NCBI RefSeq assembly: GCF_006352025.1
Contig: NZ_CP040936.1
Location: forward strand, 3,412,001-3,476,000
From: Hymenobacter sp. DG01
GTDB taxonomy: Bacteria > Bacteroidota > Bacteroidia > Cytophagales > Hymenobacteraceae
Length of the DNA: 64,000 nucleotides
Direction of reading: 5' to 3'
Below, piece by piece: positions 1 to 8,104 of the stretch; position 1 is the stretch's first letter, and every line of letters begins with the position of its first letter. The notes below the pieces were generated by a model. It worked only from the letters and a program-made list of their open reading frames with translations. It did not search any database and was not told the origin of the DNA. The position numbers were made by a program, and so were the translations under genes.

Positions 1-504
1 CGAGCCCAGCCAGAAATACTGATTGCCGTACTGCTGCTGCACCCACTGCATGGAGTAGTGCGTGAGGGCCAAGTAGGCTATAACGAAACCAATTACCAGC
101 CACGAGGGGCCGTAGCGCCGCAGCGTCCGCAGGTTCAGGGCCAGCAGAATCCCCCCGGCCACCATACTAAACAGCACCGAGAAAACCGTGATAGTACCGG
201 GCGAGTACAGGGCCGGACCAGTTTCCTCTACTTCGGGGGCTTCCTGGCCACGGGCGCGGCGGCGGGCCAGCTCCTGCTCAGCTTCCCGGTCTCTGGCTGC
301 CTGCTCCCGCTGGCTGGTTTCCTGCTGGCTGATCTGGAGCTCCTGCGTGATGGTAGCCGCGGCCGGCTCCGGGGTACCGCGCCGTTCCAGCTCCGCCAGA
401 GCCGCCAACACGGCTTCCTCGCGGTACTGGTAGCGGTTATCCACGTAGTCGCGCAATTCCGCGACGGTTTTGCGGCTCATTTTTGCCGCGAAGTCTTCAG
501 CCAT
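1..504 (-). CDS. Hypothetical membrane protein, 3' end cut by the window edge
   Basis: An open frame of 168 codons runs from ATG at 504 to base 1 without a stop, so the C-terminus lies outside the window. The first ~45 residues (MAEDFAAKMSRKTVAELRDY...) look like a small helical domain. A charged Gln/Glu/Arg-rich stretch follows (~residues 50-95), probably coiled or disordered. Two hydrophobic segments come next at ~105-125 and ~132-150. This layout is common in uncharacterised Bacteroidota membrane proteins; I do not recognise a named family. It lies about 100 bp downstream of kynU on the same strand, with nothing to tie it to that pathway. Overlapping plus-strand frames are shadows of it. 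Confidence 0.6.
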   Translation of the reverse strand, partial: MAEDFAAKMSRKTVAELRDYVDNRYQYREEAVLAALAELERRGTPEPAAATITQELQISQQETSQREQAARDREAEQELARRRARGQEAPEVEETGPALYSPGTITVFSVLFSMVAGGILLALNLRTLRRYGPSWLVIGFVIAYLALTHYSMQWVQQQYGNQYFWLGS

Positions 505-605
505 GGTATTCAGGTCAGCGAAATCAAAACGAGCTGGGAACCAGCATCCCTATTCTTACGCAGAACAGGTATTTCCAGCGAAAAACTTTCGGCTGGTGCC
601 AAATT

Positions 606-1889
606 CTATTCGGCCTGACGGGCCCAGCCGGCTAGCACCTCGCCTACCCGGTACACATCCTCGAAGGTGTTGTAGAGCGGCACCGGAGCCAGCCGAATCA
701 CGTTGGGCTCGCGCCAGTCGCCGATAACGCCTACCCCCATCAGGTGCTCAAACAGGTTGCGGCCGCCTTGGTGCACCAGCAAAGAAAGCTGGCAACCGCG
801 TTGGGCCGGGTCCTGGGGGGTAATGATTTCGAGGCGGGTTTTGGGCAGGTTGAGACGGGTGATGAGGAACTCCAGGTAGCCCGTCAGCAGTTCGCTTTTG
901 CGGCGCAGGGCCTCCATGCCGCCGGCTGCTTCGTGAATAGCCAGGGCAGCCTCGTGCACGGCCAGCGTCAGGATGGCCCCGTTGGACAGCTGCCAGCCGG
1001 CCGCGCCGCGCATGGGCCGGAAGCCCTTTTTCATCTGGAAGCGCTCCTTATCATCGTAGCCCCACCAGCCAGCCAGGCGCACCAGGTCGGGGCGGTCGGC
1101 AAACCGCTCGTGCACAAACGCGCCCGATACCCCGCCGGGCCCGGAGTTCAGGTATTTATAGGAGCACCAGCAGGCAAAGTCCACGTCCCAGTCGTGGAGG
1201 TGCAGCGGAATATTACCAGCCGCGTGGGCCAGATCGAAGCCCACCATGGCCCCTACTTTATGGCCCGCTTCGGTAATGGCGGCCATATCGTACACCTGCC
1301 CGGTGTAGTAATTGATGCCACCCATCAGGATGGTGCAGAGCGAGTCGCCCAGCTCCTCAATCTTGGCCAGAATATCTTCGGTGCGCAGGGTATGCTCGCC
1401 GGGGCGCGGCATCAACTCCACAATGGCGTCGTCGGGGTCGAGGCCGCGCATGCGCACCTGGGTTTCCAGGGCATACTGATCAGAAGGGAAAGCGCCGCCT
1501 TCCATCAGCACCTTGTAGCGGGTGGCGGTGGGCTGGTAGAAGGAAATCAGCAGCAGATGCAGGTTGGTGGTGAGGTTGTTCATCACGACGACCTCCACGG
1601 GCTTGGCACCTACTATGCGGGCTGAGGCTTCCTCCAGGCGCTTATGAAAGTGCATCCAGGGGGTTTCGCCCTTGAAATGACCTTCCACGGCCAGCTGCTC
1701 CCAGTTCCGGAACTGCTGCTCGGCGGCGGCGCGGGCCGTGCGGGGCTGCAGACCCAGGGAGTTGCCGCAGAAGTAGAGGCTGTCGTCGCCATTGGGCGCG
1801 GGCGGAATCAGAAACTGCTGGCGGAAGTCGCGCAGCGGGTCCTGCGCATCCAGTTGGCGGGCAAAGTCGAGGGTGGGTTCGAAGGTCAT
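606..1889 (-). CDS. kynU: Kynureninase
   Basis: PLP enzyme of 427 aa, usual length, that hydrolyses L-kynurenine (or 3-hydroxykynurenine) to alanine and (3-hydroxy)anthranilate. The N-terminus carries the family signature YFCGNSLGLQP. The PLP-binding lysine lies in CSYKYLNSGPGG (~residue 230), and GWWGYD and RPMRGAAGWQLSN are family motifs. I chose ATG at 1889 because the longer frame (from 1970) translates the repeat-rich spacer into non-homologous sequence. It is the last gene of a three-gene minus-strand set with ACMSD and 3-hydroxyanthranilate dioxygenase, separated from ACMSD by a 144-bp spacer with a tandem/inverted repeat. Confidence 0.96.
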   Translation of the reverse strand: MTFEPTLDFARQLDAQDPLRDFRQQFLIPPAPNGDDSLYFCGNSLGLQPRTARAAAEQQFRNWEQLAVEGHFKGETPWMHFHKRLEEASARIVGAKPVEVVVMNNLTTNLHLLLISFYQPTATRYKVLMEGGAFPSDQYALETQVRMRGLDPDDAIVELMPRPGEHTLRTEDILAKIEELGDSLCTILMGGINYYTGQVYDMAAITEAGHKVGAMVGFDLAHAAGNIPLHLHDWDVDFACWCSYKYLNSGPGGVSGAFVHERFADRPDLVRLAGWWGYDDKERFQMKKGFRPMRGAAGWQLSNGAILTLAVHEAALAIHEAAGGMEALRRKSELLTGYLEFLITRLNLPKTRLEIITPQDPAQRGCQLSLLVHQGGRNLFEHLMGVGVIGDWREPNVIRLAPVPLYNTFEDVYRVGEVLAGWARQAE

Positions 1890-1907
1890 CAGGACAAAGA
1901 TACCAAT

Positions 1908-2034
1908 GGTGAGTTGGTGATGAGGTGATGAGGTGATGAGGTAAATGGTGACAAGTGACAGGTGGCGCAAGCTGGCGGCAGACTTTTAGCCGGAGGCCAG
2001 TGTCCCGCATACTCCACTCATTCACCAACTCACC
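1908..2034. repeat. Intergenic 8-bp word array with inverted copy
   Basis: The plus strand carries three exact copies of an 8-bp unit, GATGAGGT, at 1919-1942, directly 5' of the kynU start. A 13-bp sequence at 1908-1920 (GGTGAGTTGGTGA) is repeated as its exact inverse at 2022-2034, the last base falling in the ACMSD stop codon. A transcript could fold the whole spacer into a hairpin. The architecture recurs in other spacers of this window (see findings). Function unknown. Confidence 0.8.
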
Positions 2035-3041
2035 TATATAAACCGGCCGGCATCCAGCCCGAGCCAGTCCAGGGCATTTTGGCCGAGCATGCGGGCCTTT
2101 ACCTCGTCGGGGTAGGGTAGGGAGCGGATCAGCTCGCCGGGCACAGCTTCGCCGAGGGGGAAGGGGTAGTCAGTGCCCAGGGTAATTTTCTCGGGGCCAA
2201 TGGTTTGAACGAGGTAGTCGAGCAGGCGCGGGTCGTGCACCAGAGAGTCAACCCAGAACCGGCCCAGGTACTCACGCGGGTGCACGGCATTGTCCACGGC
2301 GCACAGGTCGGGCCGCACCTCAAAGCCGTGCCCAATGCGCCCAATGGTGGTGGCAAAGGTGCCGCCGCCGTGGGCCACGGCCACGCGCAGGCGGGGCAGG
2401 CGCTCCAGCACGCCCCCAAAAATCAGGGAGCAGAGGGCGCGGGTGCTTTCGGCGGGCATGCCCACCAGCCAGGGCAGCCAGTACTTGGGCATCTGCTGCT
2501 GGCCCATCATGTCCCAGGGATGAATGAACACGCAGGCGCCCAGCTCCTCGGCGGCCTGAAACACCGGAAACAGCTCCGGCGCGTCCAGATTCCAGTCGTT
2601 GACGTGGGAGCCGATCTGCACGCCCGCCAGGCCCAGCTTCATGCAGCGCTCCAGCTCCCGGATGGCCAGGTCGGGGGCCTGCAGGGGCAGGGTGCCCAGC
2701 CCCACGAAGCGGGTAGGGTAGCGCCGCACCACGTCGGCAATGTGGTCGTTGAGCAGCTGGCTCAGGTCCAGGGTATCGAGGGGGCGGGCCCAGTAGCTAA
2801 ACATCACGGGCACAGTACTCAGTACCTGCACCTGCGTGCCCAGCTGGTCGTACTCGCGGATGCGCACGGCGGGGTCCCAGCAGTTGTCCTGAATTTCGCG
2901 GAAAAACCGGTCGTCCTGCATCATGCGGGCGCAGCACGGCCGGTGGTGCTCCAGCCGGATAAAGCCGCCGTACCCGTACCGCTCCCGCAAATCGGGCCAC
3001 CGCTCGGGCAGAATGTGGGTGTGAATATCAATGCTGAGCAC
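2034..3041 (-). CDS. 2-amino-3-carboxymuconate-6-semialdehyde decarboxylase (ACMSD)
   Basis: Amidohydrolase-superfamily zinc enzyme, 335 aa, the family length. It decarboxylates 2-amino-3-carboxymuconate semialdehyde to 2-aminomuconate semialdehyde and so diverts carbon from quinolinate/NAD synthesis to catabolism. Visible features are the metal site HTH at the N-terminus ([15 protein letters not shown]), [27 protein letters not shown] (~175), [14 protein letters not shown] (~225) and [11 protein letters not shown] (~292), all landmarks of ACMSD including the vertebrate enzyme. The start is 14 bp downstream of the stop of the dioxygenase gene, so the two are co-transcribed. Confidence 0.96.
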   Translation of the reverse strand: MLSIDIHTHILPERWPDLRERYGYGGFIRLEHHRPCCARMMQDDRFFREIQDNCWDPAVRIREYDQLGTQVQVLSTVPVMFSYWARPLDTLDLSQLLNDHIADVVRRYPTRFVGLGTLPLQAPDLAIRELERCMKLGLAGVQIGSHVNDWNLDAPELFPVFQAAEELGACVFIHPWDMMGQQQMPKYWLPWLVGMPAESTRALCSLIFGGVLERLPRLRVAVAHGGGTFATTIGRIGHGFEVRPDLCAVDNAVHPREYLGRFWVDSLVHDPRLLDYLVQTIGPEKITLGTDYPFPLGEAVPGELIRSLPYPDEVKARMLGQNALDWLGLDAGRFI

Positions 3042-3055
3042 GGCGGAGGCGGGGG

Positions 3056-3586
3056 CTATTCGGCGGGAGTAGCCTTAGCCGGCGCCTCCATGTAGGTGCC
3101 GCACACCTGGCAGGTCCGCAGCTCATCAGAAGCCCAGAAACGGTTCATGATGGGCGGCAATTGGGCCACGATGTCGGTGATTTCAGCAAACTCTTCGTGG
3201 AGCTTGTGGCCGCAGTTTTCGCAGTACCACTGAAAGCCATCCAGTTCGCCGGGGGTGCGGTAGCGCTCCAGCACCAGGCCCACCGAGCCGGCCGGGCGGC
3301 GCGGCGAATGAGGCACCCCGGCGGGCAGCAGGAACATGCTGCCGGCTTTAATTTCGATGTCCACGGGTTTGCCGTCTTCAATCACCTTCACCACAATGTC
3401 GCCTTCCAGCTGCAGAAACAGTTCCTCGCCCTCGTCCACGTGGTAGTCTTTGCGGGCGTTGGGGCCGCCCACCACCATCACAATAAAGTCTTTGTTGTCT
3501 TTATAGACCTGCTGGTTGCCAACGGGCGGCTTGAGCAAGTGGCGGTGCTCGTCAATCCACTGCTGAAAGTTGAAGGGCCGAATCAT
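3056..3586 (-). CDS. nbaC: 3-hydroxyanthranilate 3,4-dioxygenase
   Basis: Cupin Fe(II) dioxygenase, 176 aa, that opens the ring of 3-hydroxyanthranilate to give the ACMSD substrate. Cupin metal ligands are seen in [16 protein letters not shown] (His and Glu) and [13 protein letters not shown] (His). Near the C-terminus two CxxC pairs (WYCENCGHK and TCQVCGTYM) form the rubredoxin-like metal site of the bacterial enzyme. ATG at 3586 ([10 protein letters not shown]) is preferred over the upstream in-frame start at 3619. It is the first gene of the operon; the 281-bp spacer separating it from the divergent SDR gene shows no clear promoter core to me. Confidence 0.95.
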   Translation of the reverse strand: MIRPFNFQQWIDEHRHLLKPPVGNQQVYKDNKDFIVMVVGGPNARKDYHVDEGEELFLQLEGDIVVKVIEDGKPVDIEIKAGSMFLLPAGVPHSPRRPAGSVGLVLERYRTPGELDGFQWYCENCGHKLHEEFAEITDIVAQLPPIMNRFWASDELRTCQVCGTYMEAPAKATPAE

Positions 3587-3867
3587 ACGGGGTAGGCTAA
3601 GATGGAAGGGGGTAGGCAACGGGTGCGTTACGGCAAATAACGATATTCCCGTGTATCGGGGCTACGTATCTTGCTGCTTTCCCAGCCAAGGCGCCTACCC
3701 CTCCCCTATCCGGCTGGCATTGCGGACGCCTGCCCGAGGTTTGGCCCGTTGCAGGGGGTAGGGCACCTACCTCCGTGCCGACGCCGATGGCGCGAACGTT
3801 AATCAGTCGGGGCACTTCCGGCATCGGGCCGAAGCCGCTTTTCTTCACCTTCATTTCTCTTTTCCTC

Positions 3868-4653
3868 ATGGAATTACTTTCCCAACGCGCCCTGGTGGGC
3901 GGCAGCACCCAGGGCATTGGGCGGGCCGTGGCCGAAGCCCTGGCCCAGCGCGGCGCTACTGTAACCCTGCTGGCCCGCAACGAGGCCGCCCTGCGCGAAG
4001 TAGCCGCCGCCCTCCCTACCCCCGCCGGACAGCAGCACACCTTTCTGGTGGCCGATTTCACGGAGCCCGACCAGCTGCGGCAGCGGGTGCATGAGTACCT
4101 GGCCCAGGCCGGCCACGGCTTTGACATTCTGGTAAATAACACCGGTGGCCCGGCCGGGGGGCCTATTCTGGACGCCCCTGTGGAAGCTTTTCGGGCGGCG
4201 TTTGAGCAGCATCTGGTGTGCAACCACCTGCTGGCGCAGGCCGTGGTGCCGGGCATGCGCCAGCGCGGGCGGGGGCGCATTATCAACATCATCAGCACCT
4301 CCGTGAAGCAGCCGCTGCCGGGCCTGGGCGTCTCGAACACCATCCGGGGGGCGGTGGGCAACTGGGCCAAAACCCTGGCCAACGAGCTGGCCGCCGACGG
4401 CATCACGGTAAACAACGTGCTGCCGGGCGCTACCGTCACGCAGCGTCATACCTCCCTCATTGCCAAGAAAGTAGAGCAAACCAGCCAGACCACTGAAGAA
4501 GTAGAGGCAGCTATGCTGCGTGGTATTCCGGCCGGTCGGTTTGGCCAGGCGCAGGAGGTAGCAGCAGCGGTAGCCTTTCTGGCCTCGGAGGCCGCGGCCT
4601 ACATCACGGGTATCAACGTGCCGGTAGATGGGGGCCGCACCAGCAGCCTGTAG
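3868..4653 (+). CDS. SDR-family oxidoreductase with non-canonical active site
   Basis: Rossmann-fold short-chain dehydrogenase/reductase-like protein, 261 aa. The nucleotide-binding GGSTQGIG lies at residues ~8-15, and the NNTGGP version of the NNAG motif at ~90. The C-terminal VNVPVDGG-like motif (GINVPVDGGR) is normal for FabG-like SDRs. The catalytic YxxxK is not present: the aligned residues read SNTIRGAV, so Tyr is Ser and Lys is Arg. I recall other SDRs with a similar SNxxR sequence, so this may be a subfamily trait rather than decay. ATG at 3868 starts the conserved fold; the frame extends upstream but without homology. It is divergent from the kynurenine operon. Substrate unknown. Confidence 0.85.
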   Translation: MELLSQRALVGGSTQGIGRAVAEALAQRGATVTLLARNEAALREVAAALPTPAGQQHTFLVADFTEPDQLRQRVHEYLAQAGHGFDILVNNTGGPAGGPILDAPVEAFRAAFEQHLVCNHLLAQAVVPGMRQRGRGRIINIISTSVKQPLPGLGVSNTIRGAVGNWAKTLANELAADGITVNNVLPGATVTQRHTSLIAKKVEQTSQTTEEVEAAMLRGIPAGRFGQAQEVAAAVAFLASEAAAYITGINVPVDGGRTSSL

Positions 4654-4710
4654 CCCCGTTGCTTTGGGAGCCCATGCGCTCTTAATAGTAGCTCCCGCGG
4701 GCAGACAGTC

Positions 4711-4718
4711 TATATTTG
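4711..4718 (+). promoter_or_regulatory. Putative Bacteroidota -7 element for the GT2 gene
   Basis: TATATTTG matches the TAnnTTTG core used by the Bacteroidota primary sigma factor, 29 bp before the TTG start at 4748. I see no TTG at the -33 spacing, so this is only a partial promoter match. Confidence 0.35.
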
Positions 4719-4747
4719 AGCGTTTTCTGTGACTAGACCTGCTCTGC

Positions 4748-5470
4748 TTGGTACACTTCCATACGCTTTCCATCATTATTCCGGTTTACAACGAGGCCCG
4801 CACCATTCACCAGATCCTGGATTTGCTACGCGGCCTGGAGCTGGTGAATCAGATCAGAAAGGAAATTATTCTCGTGGATGACTGCTCCTCGGACGACTCG
4901 GTGGCGGTGATTGAGGCCTACGCGGCCCAGCACGCCCACCTGGGGTTGCGGCTGCTGCGGCATACAGTTAACCAGGGCAAGGGCGCGGCCCTGCACACGG
5001 GCATCCGCGAGGCCACCGGCGACTACGTCATCATTCAGGATGCCGACCTGGAGTATGACCCCGAAGAATATAACCTGCTGATTAAGCCTATTCTGCGCGG
5101 CTTTGCCGACGTGGTGTTCGGGTCCCGGTTCATGGGCGGCAATCCGCACCGCATTCTGTTCTTCTGGCACAGCATCGGCAACCAGATGCTCACCTTCCTG
5201 AGCAACATGTGCACCGACCTGAACCTGACCGACATGGAAACCTGCTACAAGCTCTTCCGCCGCGACATAATTCAGGGCCTTCAGCTGGAGGAAAAGCGTT
5301 TCGGATTTGAGCCCGAGGTAACGGCCAAGGTGTCGCGCGTGCCCAATGTGCGCATCTACGAGGTGGGCATCAGCTACTACGGCCGTACCTACGCCGAGGG
5401 CAAGAAGATAGGCTGGCGCGACGGATTCCGGGCCATTTACTGCATTCTTAAGTACGGGCTGCTGGGCTAG
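4748..5470 (+). CDS. Glycosyltransferase family 2, polyprenyl-phosphate sugar synthase type
   Basis: GT-A fold enzyme of 240 aa, soluble, without C-terminal membrane helices. [13 protein letters not shown] opens the fold, VDDCSSDDS and [11 protein letters not shown] (the DxD metal motif) follow, and [13 protein letters not shown] and [11 protein letters not shown] are typical of the dolichyl/undecaprenyl-phosphate mannose or glucose synthase (DPM1-like) group. The likely role is loading a sugar onto a lipid carrier for the membrane transferases nearby; the sugar cannot be told. The only plausible start is TTG at 4748, since an in-frame stop lies at 4730. A rho-independent terminator follows. 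Confidence 0.85.
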   Translation: MVHFHTLSIIIPVYNEARTIHQILDLLRGLELVNQIRKEIILVDDCSSDDSVAVIEAYAAQHAHLGLRLLRHTVNQGKGAALHTGIREATGDYVIIQDADLEYDPEEYNLLIKPILRGFADVVFGSRFMGGNPHRILFFWHSIGNQMLTFLSNMCTDLNLTDMETCYKLFRRDIIQGLQLEEKRFGFEPEVTAKVSRVPNVRIYEVGISYYGRTYAEGKKIGWRDGFRAIYCILKYGLLG

Positions 5471-5506
5471 CTTCCGGGCAGTAACGGCTCCTGTTTTTAT
5501 TTGAAC

Positions 5507-5530
5507 AAGGCCGCCGCGGGCGGCTTTTTT
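5507..5530 (+). terminator. Rho-independent terminator
   Basis: A six-base GC stem (GCCGCC/GGCGGC, 3-nt loop) is flanked by AA on the left and followed by six T. It ends the GT2 transcript 37 bp after its stop and lies just before the next plus-strand gene. Confidence 0.8.
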
Positions 5531-5538
5531 CTGGCTGT

Positions 5539-7374
5539 ATGCTACTCTCTAAACACTACGCCGGCCGGGGGCCGATGCGCCTAGCCCTGGCCACCATGCT
5601 GGTGCTGCTGCTCTTTGCCTGGCACTTCTACCTGGAGCGGGCGGCCTACTACGACCTGGCCTACCACTTGTTTATCTACCTGAAAGACAAGTCTCTGTTC
5701 GTGCAGAACCGCCGCTTCGTGGCCATCGTTACGCAGCTACCTACCCTGCTGGCCCTGAAGGCGGGCCTGCCCCTGGATGGGGTGCTACGGCTGTACTCGG
5801 TGGTGTTTATTGTGTACTACCTGGCCGTTTTTCTGGTGTGTGCCTACTGGTTCCGCAACCAGCAGGTAGCCCTGGTAGTAGCACTACTTTACGTGCTGCT
5901 GGCCTCGCGCACGTTCTACTGGGCGCAATCGGAGCTGCCGCAGGGTCTGGCGGCCTTGCTGCTGTTTTACGGGGGCGTGGCCCGGCAGGCGCCCCTGCCC
6001 TGGCGGTTTAGTACCCTGGCCCTGGCGGCCCTGGTGCCGGTATTCATCTTCGGCCACCCGCTCATCATTCTCCCCTTCCTGTTTATCTGGGCCTACGACT
6101 GGGTGCTGAACCGCCGGTTTCGGGACTGGGCCTACTACGGCATGCTGGTGCTGGCCCTGGCCATGTACCAGCTGCGGGCCATGCTGATTCCGCCCGGCTC
6201 CTATGAGGCCACCCACATGACCTTCACGCCCAACCTGATTAAGTTTTTCCCTAACTACCTGGCTCTGGGCAGCTTTCATAATTTCTGGCAGCTCTGCAGC
6301 CGCAGCTTCCTGGCCCTGCCCTTGCTACTGCTGGCGCTTACCGTGTTTTACGCACGGCAGCGCACCTGGCCGGCCTGGCTACGGCTGGGGCTGGTGTGGG
6401 GGTTTGTGGGGGGCTATACCTTTATTATCAACGTTTCAAACCCCGACTATACTGACCCTACCTACCTCGAAAACCTGTACCTGCCGCTGACCTTGTTTGT
6501 GGCTGTGCCCTTTGCCCTGGAATTGCTGCCGGCCCTGGAGCGCCGCTGGAACGGGCGCGGGGCGGCCCTGGCAACCGGCCTGCTGGGGGTGCTACTGCTG
6601 GCCCGGCTGGCTCTGGTGTGGCAGCGCCACGTCCCGTACACGGCTCATCAGCAATGGCTTAATCAGCTGCTTACCTACACCAGCCAGTTTCCGGAGCGCA
6701 AGTTTATCATGGACTTCAACAACATGGATCCGCACCAGCTGCGGGCGGGCGGGTCGGCGTGGGCTTCGGCCAGCGAAACCATGATGGTCAGCGCCCGGCA
6801 ACACCCCGACTCCGTGCAGACCGTGCGCGTGGGCACCGATGTGGAGCAGATGGCCGCCGCGGGCGCCCAGCCGGGCATACTACTAGGGCCGTTTGAAACC
6901 ATGAACACATCTGATTTGCCGGCCCGCTACTTCCGCTTCCCTAATACCTCGTACCGCGTCCTTAACACCCTACCCCCTTCCGATACGGCAAGCCTCCGCC
7001 CCTATATTACCGCCCACCAAGGCGTGCGGTTGGTTTTGCCTGGCGCCGTGCCCACCACCTGGCAAGCCGGCCGGCAGCACACCTTGCCGGTGCTGATTCA
7101 GGTGCCCCCAGCGGCCCGCCCCCTGCACTCCGGCATCCGGGCACCGCACCCAACGCTGCTGCGCACGGCCTTCTACAAAGCCCACGACTGGCCCACCGAT
7201 GCTCTGCCCGTGGAAGTACCTCTGGAGGTAGATGTGTGGCAGCCCTGGACCCAGACCTTACCCCTCCGGGCCCCGCAGCAGCCCGGCCACTATACCTTCG
7301 AGGTCAGCCTGATCAGCAAAGACTACCGCGACTGGCCAGTGCGGCTGCGCATACCGGTGGAGGTAGTGGAGTAA
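5539..7374 (+). CDS. Large multi-spanning membrane protein, possible GT-C glycosyltransferase
   Basis: The protein has 611 aa. The first ~370 residues are a run of about ten hydrophobic helices with short loops, and the last ~240 are hydrophilic. The first periplasmic loop reads FYLERAAYYDLAYHLFIYL, with an acidic residue in the place where GT-C enzymes keep their catalytic Asp/Glu. I recognise no named family, so the transferase role is inference from topology and from neighbouring lipid-carrier sugar synthases. It is convergent with the minus-strand lipoprotein gene, and a 61-bp palindrome separates them. Confidence 0.65.
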   Translation: MLLSKHYAGRGPMRLALATMLVLLLFAWHFYLERAAYYDLAYHLFIYLKDKSLFVQNRRFVAIVTQLPTLLALKAGLPLDGVLRLYSVVFIVYYLAVFLVCAYWFRNQQVALVVALLYVLLASRTFYWAQSELPQGLAALLLFYGGVARQAPLPWRFSTLALAALVPVFIFGHPLIILPFLFIWAYDWVLNRRFRDWAYYGMLVLALAMYQLRAMLIPPGSYEATHMTFTPNLIKFFPNYLALGSFHNFWQLCSRSFLALPLLLLALTVFYARQRTWPAWLRLGLVWGFVGGYTFIINVSNPDYTDPTYLENLYLPLTLFVAVPFALELLPALERRWNGRGAALATGLLGVLLLARLALVWQRHVPYTAHQQWLNQLLTYTSQFPERKFIMDFNNMDPHQLRAGGSAWASASETMMVSARQHPDSVQTVRVGTDVEQMAAAGAQPGILLGPFETMNTSDLPARYFRFPNTSYRVLNTLPPSDTASLRPYITAHQGVRLVLPGAVPTTWQAGRQHTLPVLIQVPPAARPLHSGIRAPHPTLLRTAFYKAHDWPTDALPVEVPLEVDVWQPWTQTLPLRAPQQPGHYTFEVSLISKDYRDWPVRLRIPVEVVE

Positions 7375-7389
7375 GGCTTTCTTCAGAAA

Positions 7390-7450
7390 AAACCCGGCGG
7401 CCCGCCCCGGCCCGGAACCTGGTTCCGGGCCGGGGCGGGCCGCCGGGTTT
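7390..7450. terminator. Bidirectional terminator, 61-bp perfect palindrome
   Basis: Two 30-bp arms (7390-7419 and 7421-7450) are exact inverses around a single T at 7420. The GC-rich stem is flanked by A on one side and T on the other. It lies between convergent genes ending at 7374 and 7466, so it can terminate in both directions. The stem is far longer than a usual terminator. Confidence 0.85.
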
Positions 7451-7465
7451 CAGGGCCGGAAAAAG

Positions 7466-8020
7466 TTACCGCTGGCTGGCCAGGGAAATGCTCAGGTCGT
7501 CGAGGTAAACCGGCTGCTTGCTGTCAGCGCGCCACAGGTACACCAGGATTCGGCTGGTAGGCTTGGCCGCGTCCGGCATGGTAATGGTGTGCTCCACGTA
7601 CTGCCACTTGTTGTACACCTTCACGGCCTGGGCCACGTCCAGGCCTTCCCAGAGCAGATTGGGCGCGCCGGGAGTATCGCCTTTAATTTCGATGACCAAC
7701 TTGGCCGCTCCCTGTTCGCTGGCCAGCAGTACCCAGCCTCCCACCGTGAGCTTGGCGGGCCACTCAGGTGCCAGCCGGCTTAGCGGGTTGACGTACCCCA
7801 GGCTGAACTCGTGGCTGGGCCCTACCATGGTGCTGTACTGGCCGGTGTGGGCTTGGTCGCGGTTGAGGGTAGCCAGGGCCGGCGAATCGGCCAGCCAGCC
7901 GTCCAGGTTCTCGAAGCTGGTAGCGGCCAGGGTATTGGTAGCGGCCGGTTTAGCGGGCTTTTCGGAGCAGCCCGCGGCTGACAGCGCAAGGAGCAACCCG
8001 GCGGGAACGTACTTCAGCAT
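7466..8020 (-). CDS. Lipoprotein with a carbohydrate-binding-like beta domain (paralogue of the gene at 11067)
   Basis: The protein has 184 aa, starting at ATG 8020 with a lipoprotein signal peptide and lipobox LSAAGC. The mature part reads FENLDGW, AHTGQYS, EFSLGYV, a WV/LLA strand, KWQYVEHTITMP, and ends LVYLWRADSKQPVYLDDLSI. This strand pattern resembles jelly-roll carbohydrate-binding modules; the family is not certain. The lipoprotein at 11067-11606 shares the same landmarks in the same order. It is the last gene of a four-gene minus-strand run: lipoprotein, membrane protein, membrane protein, lipoprotein. Confidence 0.75.
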   Translation of the reverse strand: MLKYVPAGLLLALSAAGCSEKPAKPAATNTLAATSFENLDGWLADSPALATLNRDQAHTGQYSTMVGPSHEFSLGYVNPLSRLAPEWPAKLTVGGWVLLASEQGAAKLVIEIKGDTPGAPNLLWEGLDVAQAVKVYNKWQYVEHTITMPDAAKPTSRILVYLWRADSKQPVYLDDLSISLASQR

Positions 8021-8104
8021 AGCACAGGAAAGCAAATCAGAGGAGAGAAGGCAAGGGTAAAAGCCTGCCCGGGCGCGGGGCCAAGAGCGCCGTGAGAGGC
8101 TGCT

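Noticed and set aside
58..618. 186-codon plus-strand open frame
   Set aside because: It covers the opposite strand of the partial membrane protein gene, whose reading has coherent helices and composition.
744..1625. 293-codon plus-strand open frame
   Set aside because: Antisense to kynU with no motif of its own; a shadow frame.
1919..1942. Tandem units as a CRISPR array
   Set aside because: Units are 8 bp with no spacers and no cas genes nearby. The same holds for the other word arrays.
2205..3095. 296-codon plus-strand frame
   Set aside because: Antisense to ACMSD, a clearly conserved gene; His/Gly-rich shadow translation.
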